A DNA stretch of 53,492 nucleotides, taken from Branchiostoma floridae (lineage: Eukaryota; Chordata; Leptocardii; Amphioxiformes; Branchiostomatidae). The notes under the pieces were generated by a model that was not told the origin of the DNA, did not search any database, and worked only from the letters and a program-made list of their open reading frames with translations. Positions 19,510 through 32,199 of the stretch are shown piece by piece; the stretch's first letter is position 1; the number at the start of each line of letters is the position of its first letter. The stretch is taken from assembly GCF_000003815.2 (NCBI RefSeq), contig NC_049992.1, positions 2,434,680-2,488,171 of the forward strand, written 5' to 3'. A program made the translations under genes and the position numbers.

Positions 19510-20545
19510 TTTTTCTTATCCTGAAGAGAGGGACGGACGTCATTTGAGACACATCTTACGGGAAAATGATGACAATGCCGCAAAACCGGTCATACAAAAC
19601 TACTAATGTTTCTCAGGGGAAGCAGCTACAAAGTATAATGATGCCACGGGGATATCAAACATAAAACAACTACCTAAAAGCAAAGAGAGCGGATGGACGA
19701 AAGTTGAGACATATCTTACGGGGAAAAGATGGCAACGCCGCAAGCCGGCCACACAAAACTACTAATGTTACTCGGGATGCAACAGCTACAAAGAGACTTA
19801 ATTTGAAATGTACGATGATGCCACGGGGATATCAAACATAAACGAACTAACTAGAAGCAAAGAGAGCGGACGGACAACATTTGAGACATATCTTGCGGAA
19901 GAAAGATGGTAACGGGTCAAGTTGGCCACTCAAAAGTACTATTTTTCAGAGCTCAACAGCTACAAAGAGACTTGAGACCTAATAAGAAATATACAATGAT
20001 GCCACGGGGATACCAAACATAAAAGAACCAAAAGCAAAAAGAGAGGACGGGCGATATTTGAGACATATCTTTTGGAAGAACGATGGCAGAACCACATGTA
20101 CAAGCTGGCCACACAAAACTACAAATGTTTCTAAGGGGGCAACAGCCACAAAGTACGATGATGCCACGGGGATATCAAAGATAAAAGAACTACCTAAAAG
20201 CAAAGAGAGCGGATGGACGAAAGTTGAGACATATCTTACGGGGGGAAGAGGGCAACGCCGCAAGCCGACCACACAAAACTACTAATGTTTCTTTTGAGGC
20301 AACAGCTACTAAGAAACTTGATTTGAAATGTACGATGATACCACGGGAAAATCAAAGATAAAAGAACTTACCAAAAGCAAAGAGAGACGACGGGCGATAT
20401 TTGAGACATATCTTAGGAAAACAAATTGAGCAACGCCGCAAGCTGGCCACACATGACTACTAATGTTTGTCAGAGGCAACAGCTACAAAGTACGATGATG
20501 CCACGGGAATATCGAAGATAAAATAACTAACCAACAGACGGAGCC
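19510..20545 (+). repeat. Satellite of about 160-179 bp, at least six units
   Basis: The landmark GCCACGGGGATATC occurs near 19643, 19820, 19999, 20163, 20340 and 20500, spacings 177, 179, 164, 177 and 160. Each unit contains AAGCAAAGAGAGCGGA, GAGACATATCTTACGG and CCACACAAAACTACTAATGTT. Identity between neighbours looks like 80-90%. Confidence 0.85.
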
Positions 20546-20900
20546 ATTAGGTTTTACTGCTTGTACCACGACAGATTGCTCTAGGCCGTCTACAGGCAGT
20601 TGGGCGACGGTTGGACTGTTGTTAGTTACACGTCACACAACAGTTGCGCGCGGCTCTGCCGTGATGAGCTGCCAGTCGTTATGTACAGCCCGTAAAGCTC
20701 CTACGCTCCCAGCGTTACTCCAAACCACCTTACGCAGAGTTATGGATACTATCCAGTTCCAAATGTCAACGGAGGACAACGGAATATTCGGGGTATAAGA
20801 GTTCTATTATCATGGTGAATAGATGGTTAAAAACTGTGTTTGCTGCCTTCACAGCCTTCCATGAGTGGCACATGATTTTCGGCATATCGACGCCAGACTC

Positions 20901-21221
20901 TTATACAGAGAAGAGCGTATTTGCCGGTAAATGCGATATTCTCGAGAATAAAATCTGGTCCCGATATGTTTGATATCGCGAATCAGCACCCGCTCCTTTG
21001 AAATAGATGCCATCGATCCTGAGGCCTAGAAAACTACGAAAGAGGCTATAGCTGGCCTGTTGAGATTGTGATAATTTTGTAACATTTATCTGATACAAGT
21101 TGGCACTAAAAGATTCGATTTGAGAATGATAAGCATTTGCAAAGATGCCTCCCAGCAAGACATAAGAGACAACGAATACCTTGGGTGCTATCATCATTTT
21201 AGAACAGTTATGGATGCCCAT
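20901..21221 (-). CDS. Possible small secreted protein or first exon (unrecognised)
   Basis: 106-codon ORF. The second Met starts MMIAPKVFVVSYVLLGGIFA, with a hydrophobic core and small residues suited to a signal peptide (cleavage near NAY). The rest (SANLYQINVTKLSQSQQAS and on) has one N-glycosylation motif NVT and no cysteine. TTTATAC lies about 22 bp upstream of the first ATG. No homologue recognised; it may be chance, or the beginning of a longer spliced gene. Confidence 0.22.
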   Translation of the reverse strand: MGIHNCSKMMIAPKVFVVSYVLLGGIFANAYHSQIESFSANLYQINVTKLSQSQQASYSLFRSFLGLRIDGIYFKGAGADSRYQTYRDQILFSRISHLPANTLFSV

Positions 21222-21229
21222 TAATGTCA

Positions 21230-24200
21230 GAAGATTGTATAAAGAGATTGATTAACTGATAAGGCTAAGTTCATGGCAATGAAGTTACCAGTAGCCCAGA
21301 CGACGGCTCCACATAATGTATGCAATATGATGCTCTGGTTCATCAATAACCATGTGTCATCAGCTATGTTTTGCTACAATTGTGTCGATACATTTTGCCA
21401 CGTTGTGGGCAACGCAAAACCATTAGGACTGAGTACATGTAGATTGCTCTTGCCATTATGTTGGTAAGTCTAAATACCACATAAGAGTCGTGCAACAAAC
21501 AACATGCACAGACACGTGAGCAGTCACTCGACTGTTTAGAATGCACTGACCAGATAGCAAGCTTTTATTGTCATTTTCTCTGGCCACTTAAAACAATATT
21601 TGTAATGTTGATGGTAATTCTTGAAACCTACAAAAATGCTATTATCTATGTTTTTTTTTTACATTTCTTGTCCCTTTATTTGTCTTTCCTTAGATCATTG
21701 CTAGTTTATTATTGACTGTCCAGATAGTACTGGTTGTTACTGGCTGCTCTCTTTTCCATGAAAAACGAAAATCCATGTACATGCATCGATAAAATGTTCG
21801 TTGTCATTCCCGATACAAACAAAATCCAAATTATTTGTCTCACACAATCTCATGCCTTCATCCTTCCGTAGAACATTGCCGCTGCCCAGGCTACATTGCA
21901 GTATTTACTATGAATATTCTTAACAATGGGAATCATGGGAGAAAGAGACTGTCAAAAATCACCTACCTGACTTTCAGAACATGAAAAACTCACATTGTCA
22001 TGGTTGTCTGGCCTCTGAAGAGTAATTTGACGACAAAAAAAGGAAACAAATTACGGCGGAATTATATTATACGCCATCAAAACAAAGGTGGTGACCTTTT
22101 CACCCCCTTTCACAGCCTGTAAACAACGCCAAAACACCTAACTTCTAAGTCCTACTGCAACCACAAATATCACTGAAAATCTGTTTTTTTCAACACAATA
22201 TAGAAGCTACAACCTTTACCTATAATATGCATCTCCAAAATCCAAACATATCACAAGAAAAACATTTCTACAGCCACTTTTCCCAAGACTACCTAAGCAT
22301 TCTGAATGTCCGGAAATACCGAAATTTGCCCCCCAGATAGCATTGGCTGTTCCAGCAATTTTCCCTCGCCGCTAAAGACGACAATCCAGCTTACTTGCCG
22401 CCTGTGCGCAGCAATCAATTCCGTACCAGTTACACAGGTCACCACTGAAATATTCATAACCGCCTGGGCAGAGAAATTTAAGAGGATTACCAAAACTGAC
22501 AGCCGTTATCCAGCCGTGTCACGTTAGGCTGCGGTGCCGTTTAAACGTTAGGCTGCGGTGCCGTGGCAACGACCATTCTTCCTCCTCAAGGTTCGAACTC
22601 GTAAATTCATCATGGCGACTGGGGGAAGGTCAAGAACAACGATTTATCGAAGACGTGAAATTTCAGGCAGGAGTTCGTGATTTATCCAGGAACTACAAGC
22701 TGATGTGGAATTTATTCATCACGGAGGCAGTTAGGTTGTCCCTGCTGTAGAGGGAGTGATTTCTGAGGGCGCACACACGTGATGGTGATATAAAAACAGC
22801 GATTACTCACTAGATGATTACTTAGAAAGTTAACGTTCATTGCGACTGCTCGCCCTTTAGTTTTTCGGTGAGTTGTTTTGAATATCAGATGTTTTTCGAT
22901 ATAGCGGCATTGAAAAAGTGTCCTCTAACAAGCAAGAAACACCTGTTCCGCCATACCTTCCACTGTGTTGGGGAACATTTCTACATAAATAAATAAATAA
23001 ATAAATATGTATCTTATTCATGTTTTCTGTTCCGAAACTATTCTAAACCGAATTACTTTAAATGCAAGCACAAAAACGTCCCTAAACATTACATTAAACA
23101 ACATTTTCTCTACCTGTAGGGTTTCTTTCCGTGGATTGGGAGTATAAAAATATTTCCTCACTAATTCACTTAACTTCAACAACAATAAAAACATATTTGG
23201 TCACTTGAAATCTTCTATAAGATGAGAAGTTTCACTTTTCCCTCAAGAGATGGTAATGTCGCATACAATAACTGTTTCTGGATTATTATGAATTTGCCTC
23301 AACGGTGTAGCGCCAGTACAATGTTTGTGTACCATTTGACTGACACTTTTGAATCTGTATCTGTATCTATGATGATGATGATGTTCGTCCATCGGGAGTC
23401 GATGAGGACCTATATAGCCGGTATAACCGCCCTTCGGCGTAACACACCAGCTTCGCAGGCACGCGGCGCGGCAGCAGCTGGTTATATTACACCGAAGGAC
23501 CCGTCACACCTAACTTTTGCACATCTATCTGCAAGCTAGCGTTGTTTAAAACTATCCAGAGATGATGCCCCTACTGTGCTTGGTGATAGCAAATTCCACT
23601 CTACGATAGTTCTGGGAAAATACCAATTTTTGAACACATCAATCCTAGGTTGGTAACTCTGGTATTTGAAGTCATGGCTGTTTCTTGTTCTTTTTTGAGC
23701 TGGTATTAGATACTTATCAGAATCAAGGAGGGTATGTTATTCCTTCTTAAAAGATTAATATCCTCCCACAATTCTATTATCAAGCACTTGTTGACATCTA
23801 ACGTGTACCATAGAAACACATTTTTCCACAACAGCTATGGTCTATTGTACGGATAGATGTTTTAATGTATGTGTGATCTTTTGTGTGTCTATGCTTTTTT
23901 AATACCTGAAATAAAGAATAAAGAAAGAATGTCCGTTAGACAGCCCCACAAAGATGGACGAATCCGGTCATCTGAACTGTATTATGTAAGACCCTCTTCC
24001 CCCTGTCCTTTCTCGTATTAAAGAAGCTCTCAGCTCAAACCAAACACGTTAATGGACAATGTTGAGGATCTATTAATACACCGTCGCCTAGCAACACACC
24101 CACGCTCGGTAAACACACAGCAAAGGTCGTGACCCCAAGGACGTATACTCATGACGTAAATGTTACCAAATGGGCTATTAGAGTTGTTTAGCTTGGTGCT

Positions 24201-24500
24201 TCGTACTACAGTTCTAAGCCTCCAGAAAGCAACTGCAAATACGACGAGGCTATTTTTGGCTGAGCAAAGACTGAAGTGAAAGTTCGGCCGACTCTATGAT
24301 GCACTAAAGGTCGAAACCCCGCATAATTCGGATTTGCAGAGTCATCTAATTCCAGTAACTCTCTCAGAAGTTCCAGGAAGAAAGATTTGGAACCCTCCAG
24401 AATGGAAGATGAAGCTATCGGCTGCCGTGGGCGTGAATACATGCTCTCATGTCAATACTAGATCAGTGAGGATGCGGCAGTACTTTTAACGCAAGTACAG
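21230..24500. other. Non-coding interval, no gene recognised
   Basis: AT-rich unique DNA with an AAAT microsatellite at about 22987-23008. The stretch 22290-22760 is more GC-rich; it holds a doubled 19-bp word at 22522-22540 and 22546-22564 and a short ORF (MATGGRSRTT..., 22 codons) from 22612. At 23430-23512 CCTTCGGCGTAA..CCAGC and GCTGGTTATATTACACCGAAGG form an imperfect inverted repeat. 23860-23935 ends in (AATAAAG)-like repeats, as LINE tails do. Confidence 0.4.
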
Positions 24501-24539
24501 TACAGTATACTGGCTGTTGATTTGTATAGTTACATATTT

Positions 24540-24775
24540 CAAATTTTGTTCAGTTATTAACACTTCTGATTAATATTTCTTTATTGTTACTGTCCTTTAA
24601 TTCATCTGACATTTACTACACTTGCATTTTGATTATTTTTAGCTTAGTTAAGTGGAGGAGGGCTTTGTACAAGGCATGCAGGCTTCCCCCCTCCTCTGGC
24701 ACTATTAGTACTTTCCTTTCCTTTATTCTTTTTCATGTGCAAAACAATATTAAAAACACAAATAAATGATTATAG
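24540..24775 (+). mobile_element. Probable retroelement 3' end with GGAGGAGGG/CCCTCCTC stem
   Basis: TGGAGGAGGGCTTTG..GCAGGCTTCCCCCCTCCTC forms a strong stem within T-rich DNA, a layout I associate with 3' untranslated ends of CR1/L2-type LINEs in this lineage. No coding part remains. Confidence 0.35.
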
Positions 24776-24814
24776 ACAATGAAATATCTGAAGGGCTGCT
24801 AATACTATGATATG

Positions 24815-25080
24815 ATATAACGGTTAAAGCCTGGGTTGACCGAATGTGGGTCTGCTCATATAATTGTAAATACCTGTGTTAACTATTTGTATATCTGCTG
24901 ATACGATGATTAATGCCTGGGTTAACCGTCTGTAGGTCTGCTGATACCATAGTTAACGTCTGGGTTTACCCTTTATGGGTTTGCTGTTGTAATGGCTAAC
25001 GCCTGGGTTACCCGTCGATATGTTTCCGATATGCCTGCATGGGTTAACCTTTGTGTTTTTGCTGATAACAGTTTTACATT
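24815..25080 (+). repeat. Tandem repeat of about 60 bp, four to five units
   Basis: GCCTGGGTTAACCG/TGACCG words recur near 24830, 24918, 24960, 25003 and 25037, followed by GTCTGCTGATA or TTTGCTG. Strongly diverged. Confidence 0.7.
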
Positions 25081-25632
25081 TCGTGCCTGCAGCTTAGATA
25101 CTATTCGTGTTCAGTCGACTGTGATAACGGTTTAGTCTTACAGACTGAATTATTATCATAGCATGACGATGCAGCTGTGAATAACAGATAAGTACCTGAT
25201 AAGTACCTGAAGATGTTACCTTAAGATTATGTGTAAAATTGGAACATTAAAAAGAACTGTTCACACGTTACGAGGACTGAGTGAAATTTTCATTTAGCGA
25301 GGATTTACCATCTCAGGCAGAAAAAACTGAAATGTAAACAAACTCATTATACAGAAGACTAAAAAACGTATTCAAATAGCTTATTCAACTTATTTGTTTA
25401 TGTAAATAGACAGAAACTTAACAAATCAAAGGCAAACACAAAACCGAGATTACAGTATTTTCTTTATACCATTTCTTGATTATTTGAATGACCAGTATGG
25501 TCATTAGTATTTTGCGCGAAAGATGCTGATTTTAACATCGTATTCTGTAAAATAAGAATGTCTTTTGTATGAAATTATCAGATTTTAAGCCTATGTAAAA
25601 TGTCGTTATTAGGTCCTGAATATGTAGCCAAG

Positions 25633-25945
25633 AAATGTTTGTACGTTGGTTTTTTATACATTTTTCAACTGCGAACACCAAAGAGTCATCTTGAATCTTG
25701 TAACAGGTACACATCACCAGAAAGGTCAGTTGAATAATAAAACCGAACGAATCGTTTCAGGGCGGAAACCTCCGTTGCCAAGCCAATAAATGTTTGTACG
25801 TTGGTTATTGATACATTTTTTTCAACTGCGAAAAACAATGAAGTCATCTTGAATCTTGTATCAGTTACACATCACCAGAAAGGTCAGTTGAATACTAAAA
25901 CCGAGCGAATCGTTTCCATGCGGAAACCACCGTTCCCAGCCCCTT
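25633..25945 (+). repeat. Direct tandem duplication of about 156 bp
   Basis: ATGTTTGTACGTTGGTT starts both copies (about 25635 and 25791); both continue through TCATCTTGAATCTTGTA, ACACATCACCAGAAAGGTCA and AATCGTTTC..GCGGAAACC. Differences are scattered at roughly one in ten bases. Confidence 0.9.
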
Positions 25946-27589
25946 CATGTAACTTTGATGAGACGTGCAGCGAAGGCCGCTCTTAATAAGGGGGAGACAA
26001 ATCGCTACACTTTCCGTCAGGCGGGGTGTAAATTCTGAAGTTACCAGGCGTAGCTGATGATGCACTGAACTGTAGCATTTCACAGACACGCAACGTTACT
26101 CGCTACATTTTATGTAACACGAATTACCTAAGCGTAGCTATATGACTTATGCTTATTTCAAGAACGATTGCTACACCACCATTCAAATGACAATCTTAAA
26201 TTGCCACATCATCTGCAGTGTTTGGGTGCATTTTGCCACACCGTCAGTGACAATCTAACATTCAGTAAAACTTGCCACATCACTGAATGTTTATATGGGT
26301 TTCGGCAATGACGGTTCAATGACTCGCGCATTGCAACATGTTTGCTACCAGATGAAAGCGTCTGTGATTACACTTGTTACAACCTGCCACACGCGGCCCC
26401 ACTCCATACAAATGGCCACATCTGCAGCCGCAATATGACACACTGTATCAGATCAAACCTGCGCCACACAATAACGGATACACCCGGCGGTACCGAGGCC
26501 TGCGTGCGGTTACACGGATGTACTGCTACATTCCGCTTTAAATGCGATGCATGAAACACGCCAGGATGGAATTGCACAAGAGAATAAACCAATATGAGGC
26601 AAACAAATTTACTTTCGTCTGTCACGGGCGATTTGGTTCGTATTAGAATTCAGCTGGTTCCTCGTAACGCGGATTTGAAACGGCAAGACTGAAAGGCGTA
26701 CGTCAATACCACATTCCCCAGTTGTTCAACCTAATATTCGTTACTTACACAGGACAGATACACGCCACATTAATAGCGTAGCTTTATATTCTTGGTGGAA
26801 CAACACAAAGTAAGATACATAATTGCGTCTAAGTAAAAAGTGCTGTGTACGTACTTAGAGCACGTACGGTTCCGAAATTTCAATGTCAGTAGATAGGGAT
26901 TATTTTTTCTTCTTAGATGTCAATCGAAGTGATCCAACATATACTGCTTAACGATTAAACCTGAAATGCATCAGAAGACTTGTAGTTTCACCAACGCACT
27001 CATATTTCAATTATACAGGTATACATTCAATGATTGTACTTAAGGCGCCATTAAATGAATTATCATGTAAGAGTTGAATATCATGTCCCTTGCCAGTCGA
27101 TCAAACCAAACCAAAATGGGGCTAGAGTCGGCAGGTTTTCTAAGGTCGGTCCGTAAATCGGTAAAATAACGAGTTTTTTTTTTCAAACATTATGCGACTG
27201 TGGCTTGTAATGATCACATATAAACGCTACATCACCGTTATAGAGCACTGTCACAATGTAACGTTACTCTGGTGCAGCGATATCTCTATCTCTATATATT
27301 TACTGAACAAAGCCCCCTCCTGGAGCATAATATTCAGTTGAGGTGCACGACTTGACGCGCCCGGTGCTGCAAGAAAAATGAGTGCGAAGTACATACCAAC
27401 GTAAGAAAATCACAATATATAACAGCATCATATCGCATATCGCATATCGTTACATGTTCACACAAACTGTGCAGGTGTGTTGAGCAGAGGCCCGCGATGT
27501 TTACTTACCGGTACGTAGCTCTGTCCCGGCTGCCCGTGTGTGTGCGCAGATCTGTCCCGGCTGGTGTAGGCAGGGGCACGGACGGACTA

Positions 27590-30180
27590 CTGATTAGGTA
27601 TTAAACTCTGATTCTTCAAACACCGAAGGGAAAGCGTGCTTTAGACTCTATAGGCAGACATAGGCTGCAGAAAACATCATCATAGCCAGGTCCTACATTA
27701 AAGGTTGCCAAATACTGTAAATGCAGAAATGTTTGCGGTGGATTAATGTTCGCGGTTTTCGCGGCGGCCGCTTCACCGCGAATTTAAAACCACCGCGAAC
27801 ATTTTTCCATAACAGTAAGAGACTACAGTGCATGGTGATACCGCGAAATTAAAACCACCGCGAAAAGTCTATTTTCCCGCTGCCGCGAAATTAAATCCCC
27901 GCGAACTTAAATACATTTACAGTAAATGAATCTGGTATTGGCAGCCACAAAGACGAACTACATGTACTGATTAGGGTTGGCGTTGTATTTAACTCTGATT
28001 CTCCAAACACCGAAGTATGCTATAACCTCGCCACATACAGCCACATGTAGATACTACAGATCAAACAAAAGCATCACCATGGCTAGGTTCATCATTGAGG
28101 CTGTCAAAACTGGTATTTGCAGAAGCACGGAAGGACTACTGATTTTGGGTGATGTGGTATTAAACTCTTATGAAGGAAGCCAGTGATATAGCCGCTATGG
28201 AGAGACAAGGACGTCATAAAAACCTTAACATAGCCAGGTCCAGCAGAGAGGCTGCAGAATCTGGTATAGACATGCAGCCACAAGGACTGCCTACTGATTA
28301 AGGGTGACGTTATATTAAACTCCGATTCTTCAAACACCGAAGGGAAAGCGTGCTATAGCCTCTACGGACAGACATAGGCTCTATGGACAAACATAGGCTT
28401 CAGAAAAACATCATCAAATCTAGCTGCAAAATCTGCTATAGATATTCGTGAGGAAGGACTAATGATTTGGGGTAACGTTATAATAAACTCTGATTCTTCA
28501 AACATCGAAGGAAACCGTGCTATAGCCCCTACGGACAGACATATATGTCTATGGACGACATAGGCTCCGGAAAAATGTTATATGCAGCCGGTTGCCAAAT
28601 TTGGATTAGACAGCCGTGAGGACCGATTACTAATTAAGGGGAAACGTTATAATACAATCCAATTGTTCAAACATCGAATGGAGCTCGTTATACAGCCTCT
28701 ACGGACAGACAAAAGCTCCAGAATCATAGCAAGGTACTACATTAAAGGTTGTCAAATCTGGTATAAACAGCCACAAGGACCTACTACTGATTTGGGGGTA
28801 ACGTGGTATTCCGCTTATTCAACCATCGAAGGGAAAACGTGCAATAACATCGCCACAGTCACATGTAAACATGTAACATGAGGCTGCAACATCTGCTATA
28901 GACAGTCACAAGGACAGACTATGGGGTAACGTTATATTACACTCCGATTCTTCAAACATCGAAGGGAAAACGTGTTATAACATCGCCACAGGCACATGTA
29001 AACATGTAACATGAGGCGGCAACATCTGCTATAGACAGTCGCAAGGACCGACTACTGATTGGGGGTAACGTTATATTATTACACTCCGATTCTCCAAACA
29101 TCGAATGGAGCTCATTATACAGCCTCTGTGGACGGACAAAAGCTCCAGAATCATAGCAAGGTACTACATTAAAGGTTGTCAAATCTGGTATGGACAGCTA
29201 CAAGGACCGACTAATGATTTGGGGTAACGTTATAATACACTCCGATTGTTCAAACATCGAAGGTAAAACGTGTTATAACCTCGCCACAGACACATGTAAA
29301 CATGTAACATGAGGCTGCAACATCTGCTATAGACAGTCGCAAGGACAGACTATGGGGTATCGTTATGTTACACTCCGATAATTCAAACATCGAAGGTAAA
29401 ACGTGTTATAACCTCGCCACAGGCACATGTCAATGTTACAGATAAAATACTTCACTGGTAAAAGCATTACCGTAGCTAGGCCCAGCATTGAGGCTGCCAA
29501 ATCTGCTATTTGCAGAAGTAAGGACGGACTACTGATTATGGGTAATGTTATATTAAACTCCGGTTCTTCAAACATCAGAGGAAGCCTGCTTTATCCCCTA
29601 CGGACAGACAAATGCTCTAGAAAAAACATTATCATTGCTAGGTCCAGCACTGAGGCTACAGAAAAACATTACCGTAGCCAGTTGCAGCATTAAATGTTGC
29701 CAAATCTGCTTTGGGCAGCCACAAGGACGGACTAAGCACTGATTAGGGTTTGACGTTGTATTATACTCTGATTCTACAAACATCGATGGGAGCCAGTGAT
29801 ATAGCCTCTGCGGACAGACAAAAGCTCCAAAAAACATTATCATAGCCTGCTACGTTTTTTGTACGCTGTTGCTGATTAGGGGCGACGTAATGATACATTC
29901 CGGTTCTTCAAACATAGAAAGGAAAGCGTGTTGTAACCTCGCCACAGTCATATGTAAACATGTAACATGAGGCTGCAACATCTGCTATAGACAGTCGCAA
30001 GGACAGACTACTGATTAGTGTAACGTTATATTACAGTCTGATTCTTCAAACGTCGAAGGAAAACGTGCTGTATCCTCTATGGACAGACATAGATTAATGA
30101 AAACATTATCATATTCAGTCGCAGTAGGCTGCAAAATCTACAATAGGCAGCCGCAAGGACAGACTACTGGTTAGACGCAC
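27590..30180 (+). repeat. Long diverged satellite array, about 15 units of 130-200 bp
   Basis: Units are recognised by GATTCTTCAAACATCGAAGG, CTACGGACAGACATAGGCT, GCCAAATCTGCTATAGACAG and AAGGAC(G)GACTACTGATTAGGGGTAACG. These recur near 27609, 27998, 28322, 28491, 28655, 28811, 28942, 29085, 29244, 29373, 29562, 29771, 29900 and 30040. A MITE interrupts it at 27713. ORFs within are short and shared between units only by chance. Confidence 0.85.
27713..27924. mobile_element. 212-bp TIR element (MITE), copy 2
   Basis: Same termini as 14552-14764 (TACTGTAAATGCAGAAATG; ATACATTTACAGTA). Inserted in the first unit of the satellite array, so it is younger than that unit. Confidence 0.85.
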
Positions 30181-30504
30181 CGGTAATAGAATTGGTTATT
30201 TCTCTAAAACGCCCGTGTAGACTTGCCTGGGAGATATGCCGACAGTACTTTATGAACACTTCTGCTACATTCTTTCAGGTTGATTTAGTTTGTCATTTGG
30301 GGCAATTTTTAGACTGCAATGTGCATTCTGTAACGGTCTGTTTCCTCAAACATTGGAGAGAAACACCGCATAGGCTCCTGTGGAAAGAAAGTCCTTACGT
30401 TGCATCGTTAGCTATGAGGATTGAAAGCCAGGCTCATTTACGGATTAAAGATTAGTGAAAACATTAGTGCGGACCGGCTATTCAAACATTGCTAAGGGAA
30501 ACGT

Positions 30505-30850
30505 GTAATAGCCTAGCACTACAGTCGCAGTTGGAGCATGATGTAAAGTATAACTAAGGTAAACATAGCCTAGAACTACACTCGCAGTTCAAGGCTGACG
30601 CAAAAATAAATCGCTAAGACAAACACGACATAGCCTAGCACTGCAGTCGCAGTTGGAGCATGATGTAAAGTATAACTAAGGTAAACATAGCCTAGAACTA
30701 CACTCGCAGTTCAAGGCTGACGCAAAAACAAATTGCTAAAATAAACACGACATAGTCTAGCACTGCACTCGCAGTTGGAGGGTGGCGTTAATATTACTGA
30801 GGGAAACATGTCATAGTCTGGCACTACAGTTGCTGAGGCTGGGTTTAGTC
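30505..30850 (+). repeat. 122-bp direct repeat made of two related halves
   Basis: GCCTAGCAC occurs at 30511 and 30633, and GTCTAGCAC at 30755: period 122. Each unit contains CTACAGTCGCAGTTGGAGCA and a related half CTACACTCGCAGTTCAAGGC, so a roughly 60-bp ancestor doubled and the pair was then amplified. Confidence 0.85.
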
Positions 30851-30859
30851 GGGACAGAG

Positions 30860-31930
30860 AGAAAGACATCTAGAATGCAGGGCTAGAGGATCAGCATGCG
30901 ATAGCCTCGTACATTGCCACCGCAGCAGTGGCAAGTACATCGATAAGGTAAGGTTTAATGTCTTAGTTCTCCTCTTCGCAAGATCCGAAGAGATCTATTT
31001 TTCTGTCTGATTTTTTTTAAACTTGAGCACAATTACGGTAGTGAGCTAACAGTCACGGAAGGTATTACCTCTGCAGAGTACATGCATGTTATGTGGAATA
31101 TAGTGCTACTGGCACAAGGTTGTGGTGCCGCACTACTACATGTACTACGGCGCCCTATAGTCTCGTAGTTGATAGTAAATATCGAGATTATTCTAAGCAC
31201 GTTACGTTACGCTGCATGCGTGCTAGCGGTATAAAGTAAGAAGGTATACATATATACGTAGCTCAGTGATATAGGGGCTAAGCATACAACATCTAAAGCT
31301 TGATTTAAAGAACCTCTCTTACGAACGATTAGAAAGGGGAAAGTATAATCTAGAATACGAAATGTATCTTGAAACAATTTACTTTTAGTTCTATCTTCTA
31401 CTGTTGGTGATAAGAAATGCATAAAGGTTGTGTGCTACATTTACCTGTAAGTACAGCTACGAAGCATTGGTAAAATAGTACCTGTCACAGTCATATTTAA
31501 ATCGGCGTCAGGAAATAAAATCGCCATAACAACGTTACTGATGCCGAGCAACCTGTTACCGATCATCGGAAGGGAATACACGTCCTGTTCTCCAAGCAGA
31601 GGTTGGATCGTGGAGATATGGTAGAAGTCGGGATTTGTACCAGCTCGCTCTTCTGAGAATATGTGAGGTAAAAATGTCGACTACTACTGTATCTCCGTGA
31701 CTTCACCTCTGCTTGCAAAATATACATGTCCTACATGAAGGCATGTGCTTCAGTGATAGCTAAAACAAACGTCATCTTTCGATTGCTGCAGTTTAGCAAG
31801 CATCAACTATCAACAACACATTGCTACAATATTTCTGGATACATTGCAACAAATCTAGACGCTACAGATCAGGCAATGTACGTACTGTAATAGTGACTGC
31901 TGCGGGAGTAGGCGCATGTAGGGCCGAGAC
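30860..31930. other. Non-coding interval, nothing recognised
   Basis: Unique AT-rich sequence with short, low-quality ORFs only. Confidence 0.4.
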
Positions 31931-31934
31931 GTAG

Positions 31935-32125
31935 CCTTGCTCTGCCCGGTGCCTGTAGTACCGTGCTGTAGGAGTCAGCTCTGCGGGGCGGGTCGCGTGT
32001 TGTGCCCGTTCGCGGTGTTTGCCTGCCCGGTACCTTTAGTAGCGTACCGTTGTAGTCAGCTCTGCGGGGCGGGTCGCATGTTGTGCCCGTACGTGCTGCT
32101 TGCCTGCCCGGTGCCTGCTGTGGTG
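31935..32125 (+). repeat. GC-rich tandem repeat of about 80 bp with GC boxes
   Basis: GCCCGGTGCCT, GCCCGGTACCT and GCCCGGTGCCT recur near 31947, 32025 and 32105; two units contain AGTCAGCTCTGCGGGGCGGG, with a GC-box (GGGGCGGG). CpG density is higher than in the surroundings. It could be part of a CpG-rich promoter or simply a minisatellite. Confidence 0.75.
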
Positions 32126-32199
32126 AGAAGGTAAACAATGCCGGCCGGTAACATCTGCGGTCTGCAGGTGACGCCACACCGCGGGTTCTAGCCGCGGGA

